Positions 12,801 to 20,416 of a DNA stretch of 24,843 bases are shown piece after piece. Source of the stretch: Elysia marginata. Its lineage: Eukaryota; Mollusca; Gastropoda; Plakobranchidae. The position numbers and the translations under genes were made by a program. The stretch is from assembly GCA_019649035.1 (NCBI GenBank), contig BMAT01007981.1:208210-233052 (forward strand). The letters are read 5' to 3'. Numbering within the stretch: position 1 is the first letter of the stretch; every line of letters starts with the position of its first letter. A model generated the notes under the pieces. It did not search any database. It saw only the letters and a program-made list of their open reading frames with translations, and was not told the DNA's origin.

Positions 12801-12906
12801 AAGCATGTCCATTAATCCATCGTAACAAAGAGAGATATTTCAGGGCAAAAGCAACTGCGATGCACAGAATAGTAGACGTCACAGATAAAAAAAGAAGATT
12901 CATCAT
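727..12906 (-). CDS. Membrane-anchored protein with two START-like domains (13 exons, 3' incomplete)
   Basis: This spliced gene is joined from exons 12787-12906, 10491-10544, 9943-10095, 9520-9645, 9094-9209, 8259-8353, 4483-5154, 3408-3469, 2976-3046, 2442-2510, 1753-1849, 1486-1528 and 727-884. Every junction is GT-AG and the phases agree, giving 1836 nt or 612 codons with no stop. Residues 3-23 form a hydrophobic segment (signal anchor). Residues about 55-235 resemble a divergent START fold, about 240-440 are a Ser/acidic linker, and 447-612 are a clearer START domain lacking its last part. START domains hold one lipid or sterol in a hydrophobic tunnel, so lipid transfer or sensing at a membrane is the inferred role; the ligand is unknown. 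The C-terminal domain reminds me of STARD9-type START domains, but no kinesin motor is present. An in-frame TAG lies six nt upstream of the first ATG, which supports the start. Confidence 0.85.
1486..1528 (-). CDS. Exon 12 (43-nt microexon-like)
   Basis: A short exon encodes KVDIIETLDNTLKI (546-559) plus one base of codon 560. It has an atttctcag acceptor and an ATTG|gtgagt donor. The sequence continues exon 11 as expected for a START domain (V-D-I-I-E-x-L-D-x-x). It is easy to miss by open-frame search. Confidence 0.78.
1753..1849 (-). CDS. Exon 11: core of START domain 2
   Basis: The exon encodes residues 514-545, including YIGKGFVLAPPKTVWDAVRN and PRTRFTYDDTIK. This is a typical START signature: strand, V-W-D-A-V, N-P-x-x-R, then Y-D-D where many members have W-D. 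The acceptor is tgttacag and the donor is AAG|gtaagttg, phase 0. Confidence 0.85.
2108..2340. mobile_element. TTAA-ended palindrome-bearing MITE (piggyBac-like)
   Basis: A CpG-rich 233-bp island in intron 10 begins TTAACCTGTTCGTGACGTA. It ends with a sequence whose reverse complement is TTAACCCTTTTGTGACATA (15 of 19 identical). TTAA at both ends fits piggyBac-type target duplication. Inside are three hairpins, each with a 3-nt spacer: 2129-2143 (ACGTAC/GTACGT), 2191-2205 (AAAATC/GATTTT) and 2228-2244 (GACGTAC/GTACGTC). It has no coding capacity. The piggyBac assignment rests on termini only. Confidence 0.65.
2442..2510 (-). CDS. Exon 10
   Basis: The exon encodes residues 491-512 (FSSFEKNIVILKKQQKDGST, then VQ). 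The pattern of a charged residue, I/V-V-I-L, then basic residues matches the second START strand. The acceptor is gatttccag and the donor is CAAAG|gtagat, phase 2. Confidence 0.78.
2976..3046 (-). CDS. Exon 9
   Basis: The exon encodes residues 467-489 plus two bases of codon 490 (TMRASNIDLELSAEEQAESS, then GGW). The Gly-Gly-Trp fits the START N-terminal strand. Of several GT dinucleotides, TT|gtaagtg is the best donor and is also the only one tried that avoids a stop when joined to exon 10. Confidence 0.75.
3408..3469 (-). CDS. Exon 8: start of START domain 2
   Basis: The exon completes codon 446 and encodes MRQAGFKTLSNQTAAEVLAE (447-466), a helical lead-in to the C-terminal START domain. 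The acceptor is tttgtccag. The donor is GAG|gttacc, phase 0. Confidence 0.78.
3470..4482 (-). other. Intron 7
   Basis: This is mostly AT-rich. A GC-richer patch at about 3785-3925 contains the short hairpin GGGCTGCACAGCCC and has a different texture from its flanks, perhaps an old repeat. A fragment at about 4366-4395 (GGAGGTCGTTATGGTCAAGG) loosely resembles sequence near 14055-14085. Confidence 0.4.
4483..5154 (-). CDS. Exon 7: end of START-like region 1 and long Ser/acidic linker
   Basis: At 672 nt this is by far the largest exon. It encodes residues 222-445. The first about 15 residues (VDRCLLTVVTWSR) close START-like region 1. The rest is low-complexity linker, rich in Ser, Thr, Asp and Glu, with basic patches such as LLKKVRN and HHTLKRSVSD and an acidic run (DDELTDTDAEDD) near the end. 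This looks like a disordered, probably phosphorylated tether. Many Ser-Pro and R-x-x-S sites are visible. The acceptor is tttaaacag and the donor is GAAG|gtacat. Confidence 0.85.
5155..6059 (-). other. Intron 6, proximal part
   Basis: The sequence is AT-rich intron with no recognised exon, repeat family or RNA gene. An 81-codon open frame here (5410-5655) shows no family resemblance and no exon-like borders. Confidence 0.45.
6060..7030 (-). pseudogene. Non-LTR retrotransposon reverse transcriptase remnant
   Basis: The remnant lies in intron 6, in the same orientation as the host gene. Motifs appear in order: WYKLIIFPLHKKG and NYHGISILNILSKVY, then FIDFPKAFDS (about 6609-6638), then in another frame GLKQGFILCPSLFSLFMSEF (from about 6463) and LMYADDLCLFSD with the YADD catalytic box at about 6311-6322. 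A readable tail follows (WGLKVNLS, TKIMVFRNGG, VSSYYNYL) that is interrupted by stops down to about 6060. A frameshift near 6590-6610 separates the two frames. The endonuclease region is missing, so this is a dead, 5'-truncated LINE copy. The clade (Jockey/CR1-like) is uncertain. Confidence 0.88.
7604..8143. mobile_element. piggyBac-like MITE with five GGGG...CCCC palindromes
   Basis: A 540-bp element is bounded by direct TTAA copies (7600-7603 and 8144-8147). Its termini are CCCTATTTTCACCTCT and, at the other end in reverse complement, CCCTATTTTCATCCCT, so about 14 of 16 bp match. TTAA plus a CCCT-type start is the piggyBac hallmark. There is no transposase frame, so it would be non-autonomous. 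It lies in intron 6 of the START gene. Confidence 0.8.
7620..8100. repeat. Five dispersed 18-nt palindromic modules inside the MITE
   Basis: The modules are at 7620-7637 (GGGGTGCAAATGCACCCC, perfect), 7809-7826, 7877-7894, 8017-8034 and 8083-8100. All are exactly 18 nt, all end in CCCC and four of the five begin GGGG (the third begins GGGA), with a variable centre. The constant length with a variable core suggests repeated hairpin or protein-binding units rather than chance. Confidence 0.8.
8259..8353 (-). CDS. Exon 6
   Basis: The exon finishes codon 190 and encodes FWHREDNGICWLLQM and then CEFYLIQPVA (residues 191-221). The pattern W-x-R-E-D-N-G followed by a G/F-Y-L-I-x-P strand is the usual START order of strands. 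The donor GGCAG|gtatt is phase 1. The following intron, 5155-8258, is the longest in the gene and holds two transposon remnants. Confidence 0.8.
9094..9209 (-). CDS. Exon 5
   Basis: The exon encodes residues 152-189 and the first two bases of codon 190. It includes FTLEYQDPWFTENVIATVSI, the position at which START domains usually have the RDF strand. The acceptor is ttttctacag, the donor is AAAAG|gtagc, and the exon ends in phase 2, matched by exon 6. Confidence 0.8.
9520..9645 (-). CDS. Exon 4
   Basis: A 42-codon phase-0 exon covers residues 110-151, beginning VLKDIGQTCDWKPGV. The spacing D...T-C-D-W-K-P matches where START domains carry their D...R..W-D motif. It is followed by a polar His/Thr/Ser-rich insert that is longer than usual in the family. 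The acceptor is tttgctgcag and the donor is CAG|gttggt. Confidence 0.78.
9943..10095 (-). CDS. Exon 3: start of START-like region 1
   Basis: A 51-codon phase-0 exon covers residues 59-109. It reads GWKIHSYAHGHRIW and then IKVYGVFDC. This corresponds to the first beta strands of a START fold and to the segment before the conserved Asp/Arg/Trp-Asp region. The acceptor is ctgtcgtcag and the donor is CAG|gtaag. A plus-strand open frame over this area is an antisense shadow. Confidence 0.8.
10491..10544 (-). CDS. Exon 2
   Basis: An 18-codon phase-0 exon (RKDHFTILELLDLFKNVK) is bounded by a ctccacag acceptor and a gtaag donor. It is an amphipathic stretch linking the membrane anchor to the first START-like region. 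It is supported by exact splice sites and by keeping the reading frame between exons 1 and 3. Confidence 0.75.
10545..12786 (-). other. Intron 1
   Basis: A 2.2-kb intron between the anchor exon and exon 2. The part from about 11220 to 11780 is less AT-rich and contains the perfect palindrome CCCCACTGTGGGG (11711-11723). Two TAGGCCTA words lie at 12255 and 12475. No exon, RNA gene or clear transposon was recognised. Confidence 0.45.
12787..12906 (-). CDS. Exon 1 (coding): start codon and membrane anchor
   Basis: This exon encodes residues 1-40 and begins with two in-frame Met codons (12906 and 12903). A hydrophobic stretch (LLFLSVTSTILCIAVAFAL) is followed by a basic, aromatic boundary (K-Y-L-S-L-L-R-W), which fits a single N-terminal transmembrane anchor. 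The donor is AAG|gtaaaa, phase 0. Upstream in the same frame there is a TAG codon. A CCAG/TTAG just before the ATG could be a splice acceptor, so a 5' noncoding exon farther right is possible but was not located. Confidence 0.75.
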
Positions 12907-14510
12907 GTGACACTAACCTGGTGAATAACATAACAATATTTTTACATTTTAGATAGCTCAAAATTGCCTTCAATAGGACAAAAAAACTGTCTTTCAAAAA
13001 CAAATATAATTTCAAGTTTTTTAAATTGGTTTTTTACATTTTATTTTAAAAGTTTCAGATTGCTGATGGATGCATTTATGATACCGACAATAGTCAAATT
13101 AAATTTCTGTTATCAACTAGCTTTTCTGATCCAGGGTCTGTGCATCTGGGAAACTGCCCAGTACATTTAATTTGGGAGTAACAAAATCGAAAATACTTTA
13201 TATTATAACAACAGAGGAAAGGCTGAAAACTGGAATTAAAAGATAAGGTTTGATTACAAATTAAAATGAAAATATGCATTTTGCAATGGGGACATACAAT
13301 TATAAATTCTTTTGATAAATTATGGCACAGCGCATGACAGGGATACGTACCCAGTACATGAAAGATTAGAGTTGTAGCACTGTGCTAAATCTTCAGCCTA
13401 GATCTTTTATTCATAGATCTGTCGATATCTACAACTACAGTGTAACAACAACACTTGGATGACAGTTGTAAGATAGATCCATCAATGGATCCAAATGCTC
13501 TCTTTTTCAGCTTCTCCTTATGTGACTAAATTCTGCCGTCCTTTATCAGTCTGTTTTGAGGAAAAATAAAAAATGAAATTTTACGTTGACATGATGTTGA
13601 TCATCATTATTTAATATCTTTCTTCCTAAAAATATGCTAGATCTAGACTCTGAAGACATTAAATAATTGGGAGGATTTTTCGCAGAGAGGAGCAAATATC
13701 AACTAAAATAAAGTGAAAAAGATTATACTCAGTTCAAAAGGGTGTGAAGGTTTATACAAGTTATAATGTTAGTTTGTAATTATTATAATGACTGAGCATT
13801 TCATAATTTTGCTACAATCAATTAAAATCTGCTCCTAGCAAGTTTTTCAATATTCAGGCAGCCATTTTTATTTGTATTTATATGTTTGCACAGCTTTGAT
13901 AGGTGAGTAGTTTGACCCTAGATTCTAGATTTTAGGCATCAAATGCCTAGATTCTCTCCTCTAAGCTTTACACTAAGCTTGCTCTTTATGTCGTTATTGA
14001 CATAATTATTACAGCCAAATTTGCCTAAGGCGACCACCGAAGGTCAATTTAACGGTTGTGGTCGTGATGGGCAGGTGGGCACATTGCGGAACAAGCTTGT
14101 TCTCTTGTACCCTGTTAACTCGAAAGTTTAATGACTATAAAATCAGGGCATGCCTAGCCAAAGCCTGGCATTATTTTTATTTAAGCCTTTCCATTCAACT
14201 CATCACAGAGACTTTTCTTTCTCTTTACTTTTAGTGATTTACTGAATATTTCTAATATAAGCTGTGGTAATCAAGATCAATCGCAGCCTATTTACAGGTG
14301 TGATAAACTGGCGACCAGTTGTATATGGCACTGGCAGCGTCTTAAGAACTTAACCACCGCTACCTAGCTTTACCCTCCTTATTGCATAACTATTACTAAG
14401 CAATCAGCTATAAAACCCTCCAATAGAGAATGACCCTAGGTAGGTAAACAGTTAAGCAAGAGGTATAAATGTTTGAGGGAGGAAGGAGAGGCAATTTTGT
14501 ATTCTAAAGG
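12907..14510. other. Upstream flank or 5' intron of the START gene, no gene seen
   Basis: AT-rich sequence with no supported exon on either strand. It should contain either the promoter or a 5' intron of the START gene. I could not find a convincing TATA, initiator or noncoding exon. A fragment near 14029-14085 (gcgaccaccgaaggtcaa, then ggttgtggtcgtgatgg) looks like decayed interspersed repeat. Confidence 0.4.
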
Positions 14511-14521
14511 CCGTGATATTT

Positions 14522-14620
14522 TATGCTCTACCAATCGACTGCCAAATTAACTTAGCTGATAAGACCCTGGACTGGAGATCACAAGGGAACTTTAGGGGTT
14601 CAACTCACGCTCATTACAGC
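14522..14620. repeat. Two tRNA-like SINE fragments, apparently head to head
   Basis: On the plus strand, TTAGCTGATAAGA (A-box-like, about 14552) is followed by CCTGGACTGGAGATCACAAGG and then a B box, GGTTCAACTCA (14597-14607), as in a tRNA-derived SINE head. Directly to its left, 14525-14543 read on the minus strand resembles a tRNA D-arm (GGCAGTCGATTGGTAGAGCA). Neither folds as a full tRNA by eye, so these are decayed SINE pieces. Confidence 0.5.
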
Positions 14621-15485
14621 ATATAACTGTTAATAGACTTAACACTTTGTTTACCAATCATTATAACAACTTTGCTTTCAGGTCAGACGAAACATAGTTC
14701 AAATATCATAAATGATGCTTTGAGTGGATATAAAATGTGACATGACGTGGTGAAATTAGGCTATGTCAAACTGGATCAAACCCAGGAAATGGCTACTAAA
14801 AATAATAAATTGCTATTACATAAGTCTACTTTGCCGGCTTATAAATCAACTATCTTAGGTTCTAGTAAAGTACTTACAGTAATGATTTTTTTCTAATTTA
14901 AGTACATATATGAAGCTTTTTTATAATACTAATAACTTCAAATGTCCAAATTTTGACAAGCCTGATTTCACCCTGTTGGGTAACAAATGAGGAAAAAAAA
15001 AACCATTTCTTTTCTTTCCCAAGAATTTATATATATTTTAACTTCAGGGTGGTGATCTCCTGCAGAAATCTTTCCAAATTATCATTTTAACCTACTCTAA
15101 AGACTCTAGATGTTACTTTAAAAGTCAAAGTCAAAGACTGACAAATTTAAAAATAGCGCTTTGAGTTTGAGACTTAATTTTCAAAAAAGGTCCTATGTAA
15201 ATCTAGTTATGAATTAGCTATAAGTCAAATTAGATCTAATTCAAATTTTTAGATACATTCAACTATACTGCCACTCGGGAAACGTGAAATCAGGAATTCT
15301 TGTGATAGCCCAGATTTGTTTTCTATATATTGTAGAGTCAAAATTAGAGATATAATAGAAAATCAAAATGAAGTGTTGGTGGCAGACTATTTGCTATACA
15401 GTGGATACCCTGAAAAAAAGACTTTGTAACATGTCTCTAAAATACAAGTCTTAGACTTACATTAAGAGGACCGTCTTAGTTCAAA
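14621..15485. other. Intergenic or intronic sequence with no recognised feature
   Basis: AT-rich with no open frame of note. There are no splice-bounded coding patches, tRNA boxes or inverted repeats that I could recognise. Confidence 0.4.
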
Positions 15486-15603
15486 GGTTAAATTACTTTA
15501 CTTAATACTAGTAGATGTTTTTAAATTTTTAATGTGACATGAATCAGAGGTTAAATTACTATAGTTATACTAGTAGATGTTTTTAAATTTTTAAAAGTCA
15601 CAT
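15486..15603. repeat. Two-copy tandem duplication of about 56 bp
   Basis: Unit 1 (15486-15540) and unit 2 (15548-15603) share GGTTAAATTACT, then TACTAGTAGATG, then TTTTTAAATTTTTAA, and both end in a GACAT/CACAT. They differ by a few substitutions and a small indel and have a 7-nt gap. This is a local duplication, not a satellite array. Confidence 0.8.
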
Positions 15604-17990
15604 AAAAGGGGTGGTCTTTTTAACTTTAAGGGGGTCTTAATTGAGGAGTTCCTATGTATTCACATGTGAAATTGCATCACTTACATTTACAATAGTTACA
15701 TTGAAATGACACACAGGTAGTCCAGAAAATTTTTCCTGGGCTTCTGAAAGGCAAATTAACTGTGTTTTTTTTGTCTCCTAGGTAAGGACAGGGCACAGCA
15801 AAATCTAGATACCTGCTGTAGACTTTACAGTTCAAACCATTCCAGGTGGATATGGCTAGAGCTAAGTAAGTTGAAAACAGGTGATCTAGCAGATGCAAGA
15901 TCTAAAGGCAAAAGATGGTGCAAAAGTTTCCGTCATTTCAACAGGAAAGGCTGTGACTTTTATTTGTCTTGTTGTTATAAAATAAAAAAAAAGTAGGCCT
16001 ATAGATCGCTAGAACAGCCGGCACATATATAAAAAATTCAAAATATATCTTGTAATAAAAAGTCTGCGAACAATTAACACCCAAGTCTCAAGCTGAGAGC
16101 GTAATAATCTCACTTTCTCTTTGTTCTCACCCTTCCTCCGTCTTCTTCTACTCATCTCATGAATAATTCTCTCTGTCTTTTGTCACTCTGTGCCCCAACA
16201 CAATGAATTTATCATTTCATGATACATGAAAAATCAGGAAATCCCATTCAATCGGGAGAGGCAGCCTTCTCTACCTATTAAGCAGGCCCGACTGTAATTT
16301 TGCTTGAGAACTCTAAATTGACTAACATGCAGAGGCATGATTGTAGATTCTAGATCTTGCGTTGTATTGTCAAGCCTTTATTTCTCTCCAGACTGAATTG
16401 ATCTTGATCTAAACTCAAGGAAAGTGGAAACACTAGTCTCTCTCTGTATAGAAAAGGATTTTCAGTTTCACACAGAGGTTAAGCCTAAACTTAATCGTAA
16501 ACTAAATACTTGATCTGATTTTTCACCCTGGCCAAGTTTCGTGATCCCGTCTATTTAGAAATTAGAGCTTTAGTAGGAGAACAAACTACAAAGAGAATCA
16601 GAGAATCAAATTTCTGGCCTGTCAAATTCAGAACATCTATAAATTTGATAAGATCTACATAGAATATAAGATTCTAGATCTAGATCTCTTAGAAGTCAAA
16701 ATTAGATCCATTGGTTTAGAACTCCATTAATTGTAATTTCCCCCCTTCTTTTCATAATTATGGCTAAATGGACAGGAACACAAAACTTGACCAAAACATG
16801 ATCTTTTTATGAAAAGCTGACCAAATGAAGGGCAACAAAGAGCAATTTCTTACAAAAATAATTAGATCTAGATCAGTGGCACCCCCTGACTATGGAAGAG
16901 AGAGAGAGGGGGGGGAGGGAGAGAGAGAGATAAATGGGCCTTGCCCTGAGCCAGGACGGTCCGACTAGATGATCTTAGAAGCTTAGCTGGAGTCTAGATC
17001 TAGATTTAGATGCTGAATCCTTGATGTTATGCAATTTAGCCGACAGATACCTGATCCAATCAAGGAAACAGTTGATTTCCTCTCATTTATAAATTTAACA
17101 ACAATCGAGAGACTGAACCCTGGCCCCAGAGACTCTCACTCTTCTTACTGACTGCTAACTGAGTCTACTCTCTACTACTACTAGATCTAGCGAAATCGAA
17201 GTCCTCGAAATGAAAACAAGCACTGAACCTCTGACGCTGATAAAGTCTTTGATAAAAACTCAATAACACAGATAAATTTGGGGAAAAATTACTTCAATTG
17301 TAATTTACAATATAGAATTGCTATTAATTTACAATTTGATTTTTTACACCAGGCCCACTATGTATTAGGATTGCAGCTTTTTTTTTTATTTATGGATCCA
17401 TTTGACTTTGAATTACTGTTTTAAATTTGGCCTTCGTTTAAATTTAGCCTTTTGTTTGTTAACCTGCGTAGCGAAACAGAAAGTAGTAACGGGCCAGTCT
17501 CATGGGGGTTTCACATGACTCGTACCGCGTACGGTAGATTCTTGGCCATGTCTGGAGCTGAGACTGATTTTGGAAAAAAAAATTCTGTTAGAGTCGGCAA
17601 GGATAAGACTTAGATATAGGCTTTTAAAGGCAGTTGAGGTGTTCTCTGTCACTTTTCAAGTGTTAGTAGAAATTTGTTTTCCGTTTTGTACATCATTTAA
17701 GCCCATGTTTGATGAAAATTTCGATCATAAATTATAATGTTTTTTTTTATTATTTTGATTATTGCAAGCCATTGTGTTTTAAATTTATGCACTTTAGTCT
17801 GTTTCTTGATTTTCAACCTTGGAACATATTTATAGCCTTTAACGGATTCTAGTTTCGACATTTTGCGAAAACATAGTGCATTTTTGCGCAGAAAGGGGTG
17901 AGGAATTCAGAAACACCAATAACTAAAAAAAATTAATTGGTAGGTTTGATTGGGTGTTCCCAGGTTCACCACACAAGTTACATGCACCCT
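15604..17990. other. Gene-free stretch rich in AGATCTAG words
   Basis: No supported gene. Between about 16660 and 17190 the words CTAGATCTAG, AGATCTAGAT and variants recur, giving a palindrome-rich patch. A purine microsatellite lies inside it. A short CpG-bearing inverted repeat (TACCG...CGGTA, about 17524-17537) is present. No transcription signals were recognised. Confidence 0.45.
16899..16931. repeat. GA/G-rich microsatellite
   Basis: A run of GAGAGAGAGAG, then eight or so G, then GAGAGAGAGAGA. It is simple purine sequence with no gene content. Confidence 0.9.
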
Positions 17991-17999
17991 TTCAAACAC

Positions 18000-19440
18000 A
18001 ATGTGATGATGAAAACTTATCATCGGTCAAGAAACAGTCCGGAATCTGTCTTACGACGTAGTCGTGTGTTGTGAAATGCTCAATCCACGAAGATTTGTCT
18101 ACCACCTTAGTTTCCAACTTCAAAAATGATATCCGCGAGGTGTAAGTGTTATCCACATGGGGCTATGAAGGTCGTGTTCCAGATTGCGTTGAGTCGTTTA
18201 ACAGGGCATAAACCAGGATATTCCCTTCAAAGATGAGTAAGCGGATTCGCAGGCTTTATCACAGGAATTCCTGTTTCCTTTTGTCTTAGAGTGGTAGATG
18301 ATAGAGACGTGTGTTAAAGACACTCAGATAACACTGTACCGTCTGATGCATAGAACTCAAGCAGAATGGAGTCATCACCATGACAAATGTCTGATGGCGT
18401 TGGTGGCTTTTCTTTTAGTGGGGCCTTCGTTGAGACTAACCAAAACTCGAAGAAGTTGAGCTATGTTCATGTTTGATGGTTTGTTAAGGAAGTTGTTGGA
18501 TTGTAGATCAGCCACAGGTACCACTATGCTGTGAAAGAGAGTCGATCCAGAAAAGATTGAACCTAAGATTGTATTATAGGTGTTCCAAAAGTTCTTTACT
18601 TCCTTGCTCCAGCGCAAGGATGGGTGGTTTAGCTTGCTGACTTCAACCGTCGTCTTGAATTTTGCTGAGTTTCGACTAAATATTTTTTCTATGAGTGGTG
18701 AAATTGTACTGCGTCTTCCTTGTCGGCAGATGATAGATCGTCTAGGAGCGATTGGTAGAGCTGGTGCTTCTTCCGAGTAGTGATTGATGCGGTTATTGTT
18801 TCATCGAACCAGTCCCAGCGATTGCAGACAGTGAGGCCCATCACATATAAAACGTGAATGTACACATCATCACGGAGGCACGCCCACTCAGCGTCCACTC
18901 CAATTTAAGTGTTTGGTGGTGGTAACTCTTTGTTTTATTGTTCTGCCAGTAATTGCTTCACGGTTATTTTATAAGTGTGGACATATTTAGACGCTGAGGC
19001 ACTGAGGTCTCTTTTGTAAAAGGGTGCAAAGCTTTATTTTAGAGTTAGAGATTAGCAGGTGGTGGTCAGTTCAAAATTTTTCACCGTGCATGGTCTTGGT
19101 GACTTTCACGTTTTGCAAGATGATGGCACAGTCCAGCAGGACTGGTGTTAGTGCTTTGAAAGCGGTGCACCCATTCTGTCTTGTAACGGTTAGATGGATG
19201 GAACATGGTGCTAGTTAAGAAGTGTTGGTGGACAGCTCTCGCGATCATTGCTGTCACATTTGCCCATGCCATGCTTGCTCTGCACACCTCCAAAATCTTA
19301 TGTTCTCTGTCAATATGGGCATTGAAAGCTTTAAAGATTCTGAATTTAACCCTACGGAGCTCTGCTGTGATGATTTCGTTCAGATCTTAGCAGAGTTTTT
19401 TTTAACCTCCTCAGAGTCTACTGTTGTATGCTTCTTTTGG
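18000..19440 (-). pseudogene. Heavily decayed non-LTR retrotransposon (endonuclease to reverse transcriptase)
   Basis: Read on the minus strand, the order of fragments is that of a LINE ORF2. GGVQSKHGMGKCDSND (endonuclease) comes first, then VHQHFLTSTMFHPSNRYKT, then WTDHHLL-like residues. NRWDWFDETI and KKHQLYQSLLDD..SSADKEDA (about 18700-18830) form the typical linker before the reverse transcriptase. FLNKPSNMN and NAIRHLSW (about 18380-18470) follow, then NILVYALLND near 18210. Many frameshifts and stops break it, and no YADD box remains in view. It appears truncated at both ends. The family is an APE-type LINE; the clade is not settled. Confidence 0.75.
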
Positions 19441-19790
19441 TAGGGAAAACGAGTACCGGTAGTCACGAAGCGATCTTTGATACTCTTAGGGTCAAAAGAC
19501 TAGTATGTTGACCAGGTTGGACCTCAAATAAAATTAACTTGATGTTAAATCTAATTTCCGCCTTTTTTCGCCAAATTTGACTTGGTTCGATCTAGAAAAA
19601 TGTGTAGGCTCTGACATGCGGACTAGAATTTAAGTTGTTAGATAGCCCTCTGATTAACAAGTGTAACTAAAGGTATCTATTTGCACATTATAACTGTCCA
19701 GTTCATAAGCCAATAGTGCAGTCCGTCTTTGGGTCGGTTTTGTATGGTTTTTTTTTAAAGTTTACATTAAATTTTTAAATAATCAGAAGA

Positions 19791-19824
19791 GAGAGAGAGA
19801 GCGCGCGAGAGAGAAAGAGAGAGA
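19791..19824. repeat. GA microsatellite with a GCGC interruption
   Basis: GAGAGAGAGAG, then GCGCGCGAGAGAGA, then AAGAGAGAGAGAC. Simple repeat. Confidence 0.9.
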
Positions 19825-19986
19825 CTTATAAATTATATGCATAGAAAACAAATAGAGGATGTTCAGAACAGGAATCAAGGAAATGAAAAGTTCCATGAAT
19901 AGCAGGCGATAGAAACTTTGTGATTTATTAGAAAGAGAGAGGAAAAAATAAGAGTGTCATAAAATCTAAGGCTTACATTAAACAAG

Positions 19987-20225
19987 GGTGAGCGGTGGTA
20001 CAATTGGCAGGGGGGTTGGCCCTATGCGACATGTCCCGGATTAGATCTCCAATCCAAGCAAAACTTTGTTATTTTGTTCCCTTTTGTCCACATAGCAGTC
20101 TTGTGGGTTGCTGGATCTCTTAGGACTCGGCGAAAGTCAAGGCGGCGAGGAAAGCAATGGAAAACTACCTCGCAATGCAGTGTGTCCGAAAAATGAGAAC
20201 CCTGCTACTTCCTCGCTTAGTTTCG
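19987..20225 (+). repeat. tRNA-derived SINE, family 1
   Basis: The head contains an A box TGGTACAATTGG (19996-20007) and a degenerate B box GGATTAGATCTCC (20038-20050), 30 nt apart as in tRNA genes. A GC-richer body follows (GGCGGCGAGGAAAGCAATGG, then AACTACCTCGCAATGCAG) up to about 20225, which may be a conserved central domain of the family. The strong composition change from the AT-rich flanks supports an insertion. Pol III transcription is inferred; the B box is probably too weak now. Confidence 0.65.
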
Positions 20226-20270
20226 AGTACCGGTATGTGAAACTTTATTACATATTGAGTATTTTATTTG

Positions 20271-20416
20271 TGGGTCAGCGTGGCTCAACCACGACGCATA
20301 TTGTAATTGCTTTAGAAATCCAATTTATCCACACTTTCTTCAGTCCACAACTTTTGAATGGGTAACTGGCTAAAGGCAATGCTTGATTTATGAAATGTTA
20401 GTATTTGAGCGCCTTA
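20271..20416 (+). repeat. SINE, family 2, internally shortened copy
   Basis: It begins GGGTCAGCGTGGCTCA, matching the head of the copy at 24662 (GGGGCAGCATGGCTCA), but the B box region is absent. It then shares GTAATTGC, TATCCACA/CATCCACA, AATGGGTA and GCTAAAGGCA, and ends with ATGTTAGTATTTGAGCGCCT, identical over 20 nt to the other copy. It lies immediately after the family 1 SINE, in the same orientation. Confidence 0.8.

Noticed and set aside
12812..13015. 67-codon minus-strand open frame as an alternative N-terminus
   Set aside because: It is in a different frame from exon 1 and does not join exon 2 at a matching donor. The 12906 start with an upstream in-frame stop fits better.
18580..19443. 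Several plus-strand open frames of 60-73 codons
   Set aside because: They are shadows opposite the decayed LINE that reads on the minus strand.
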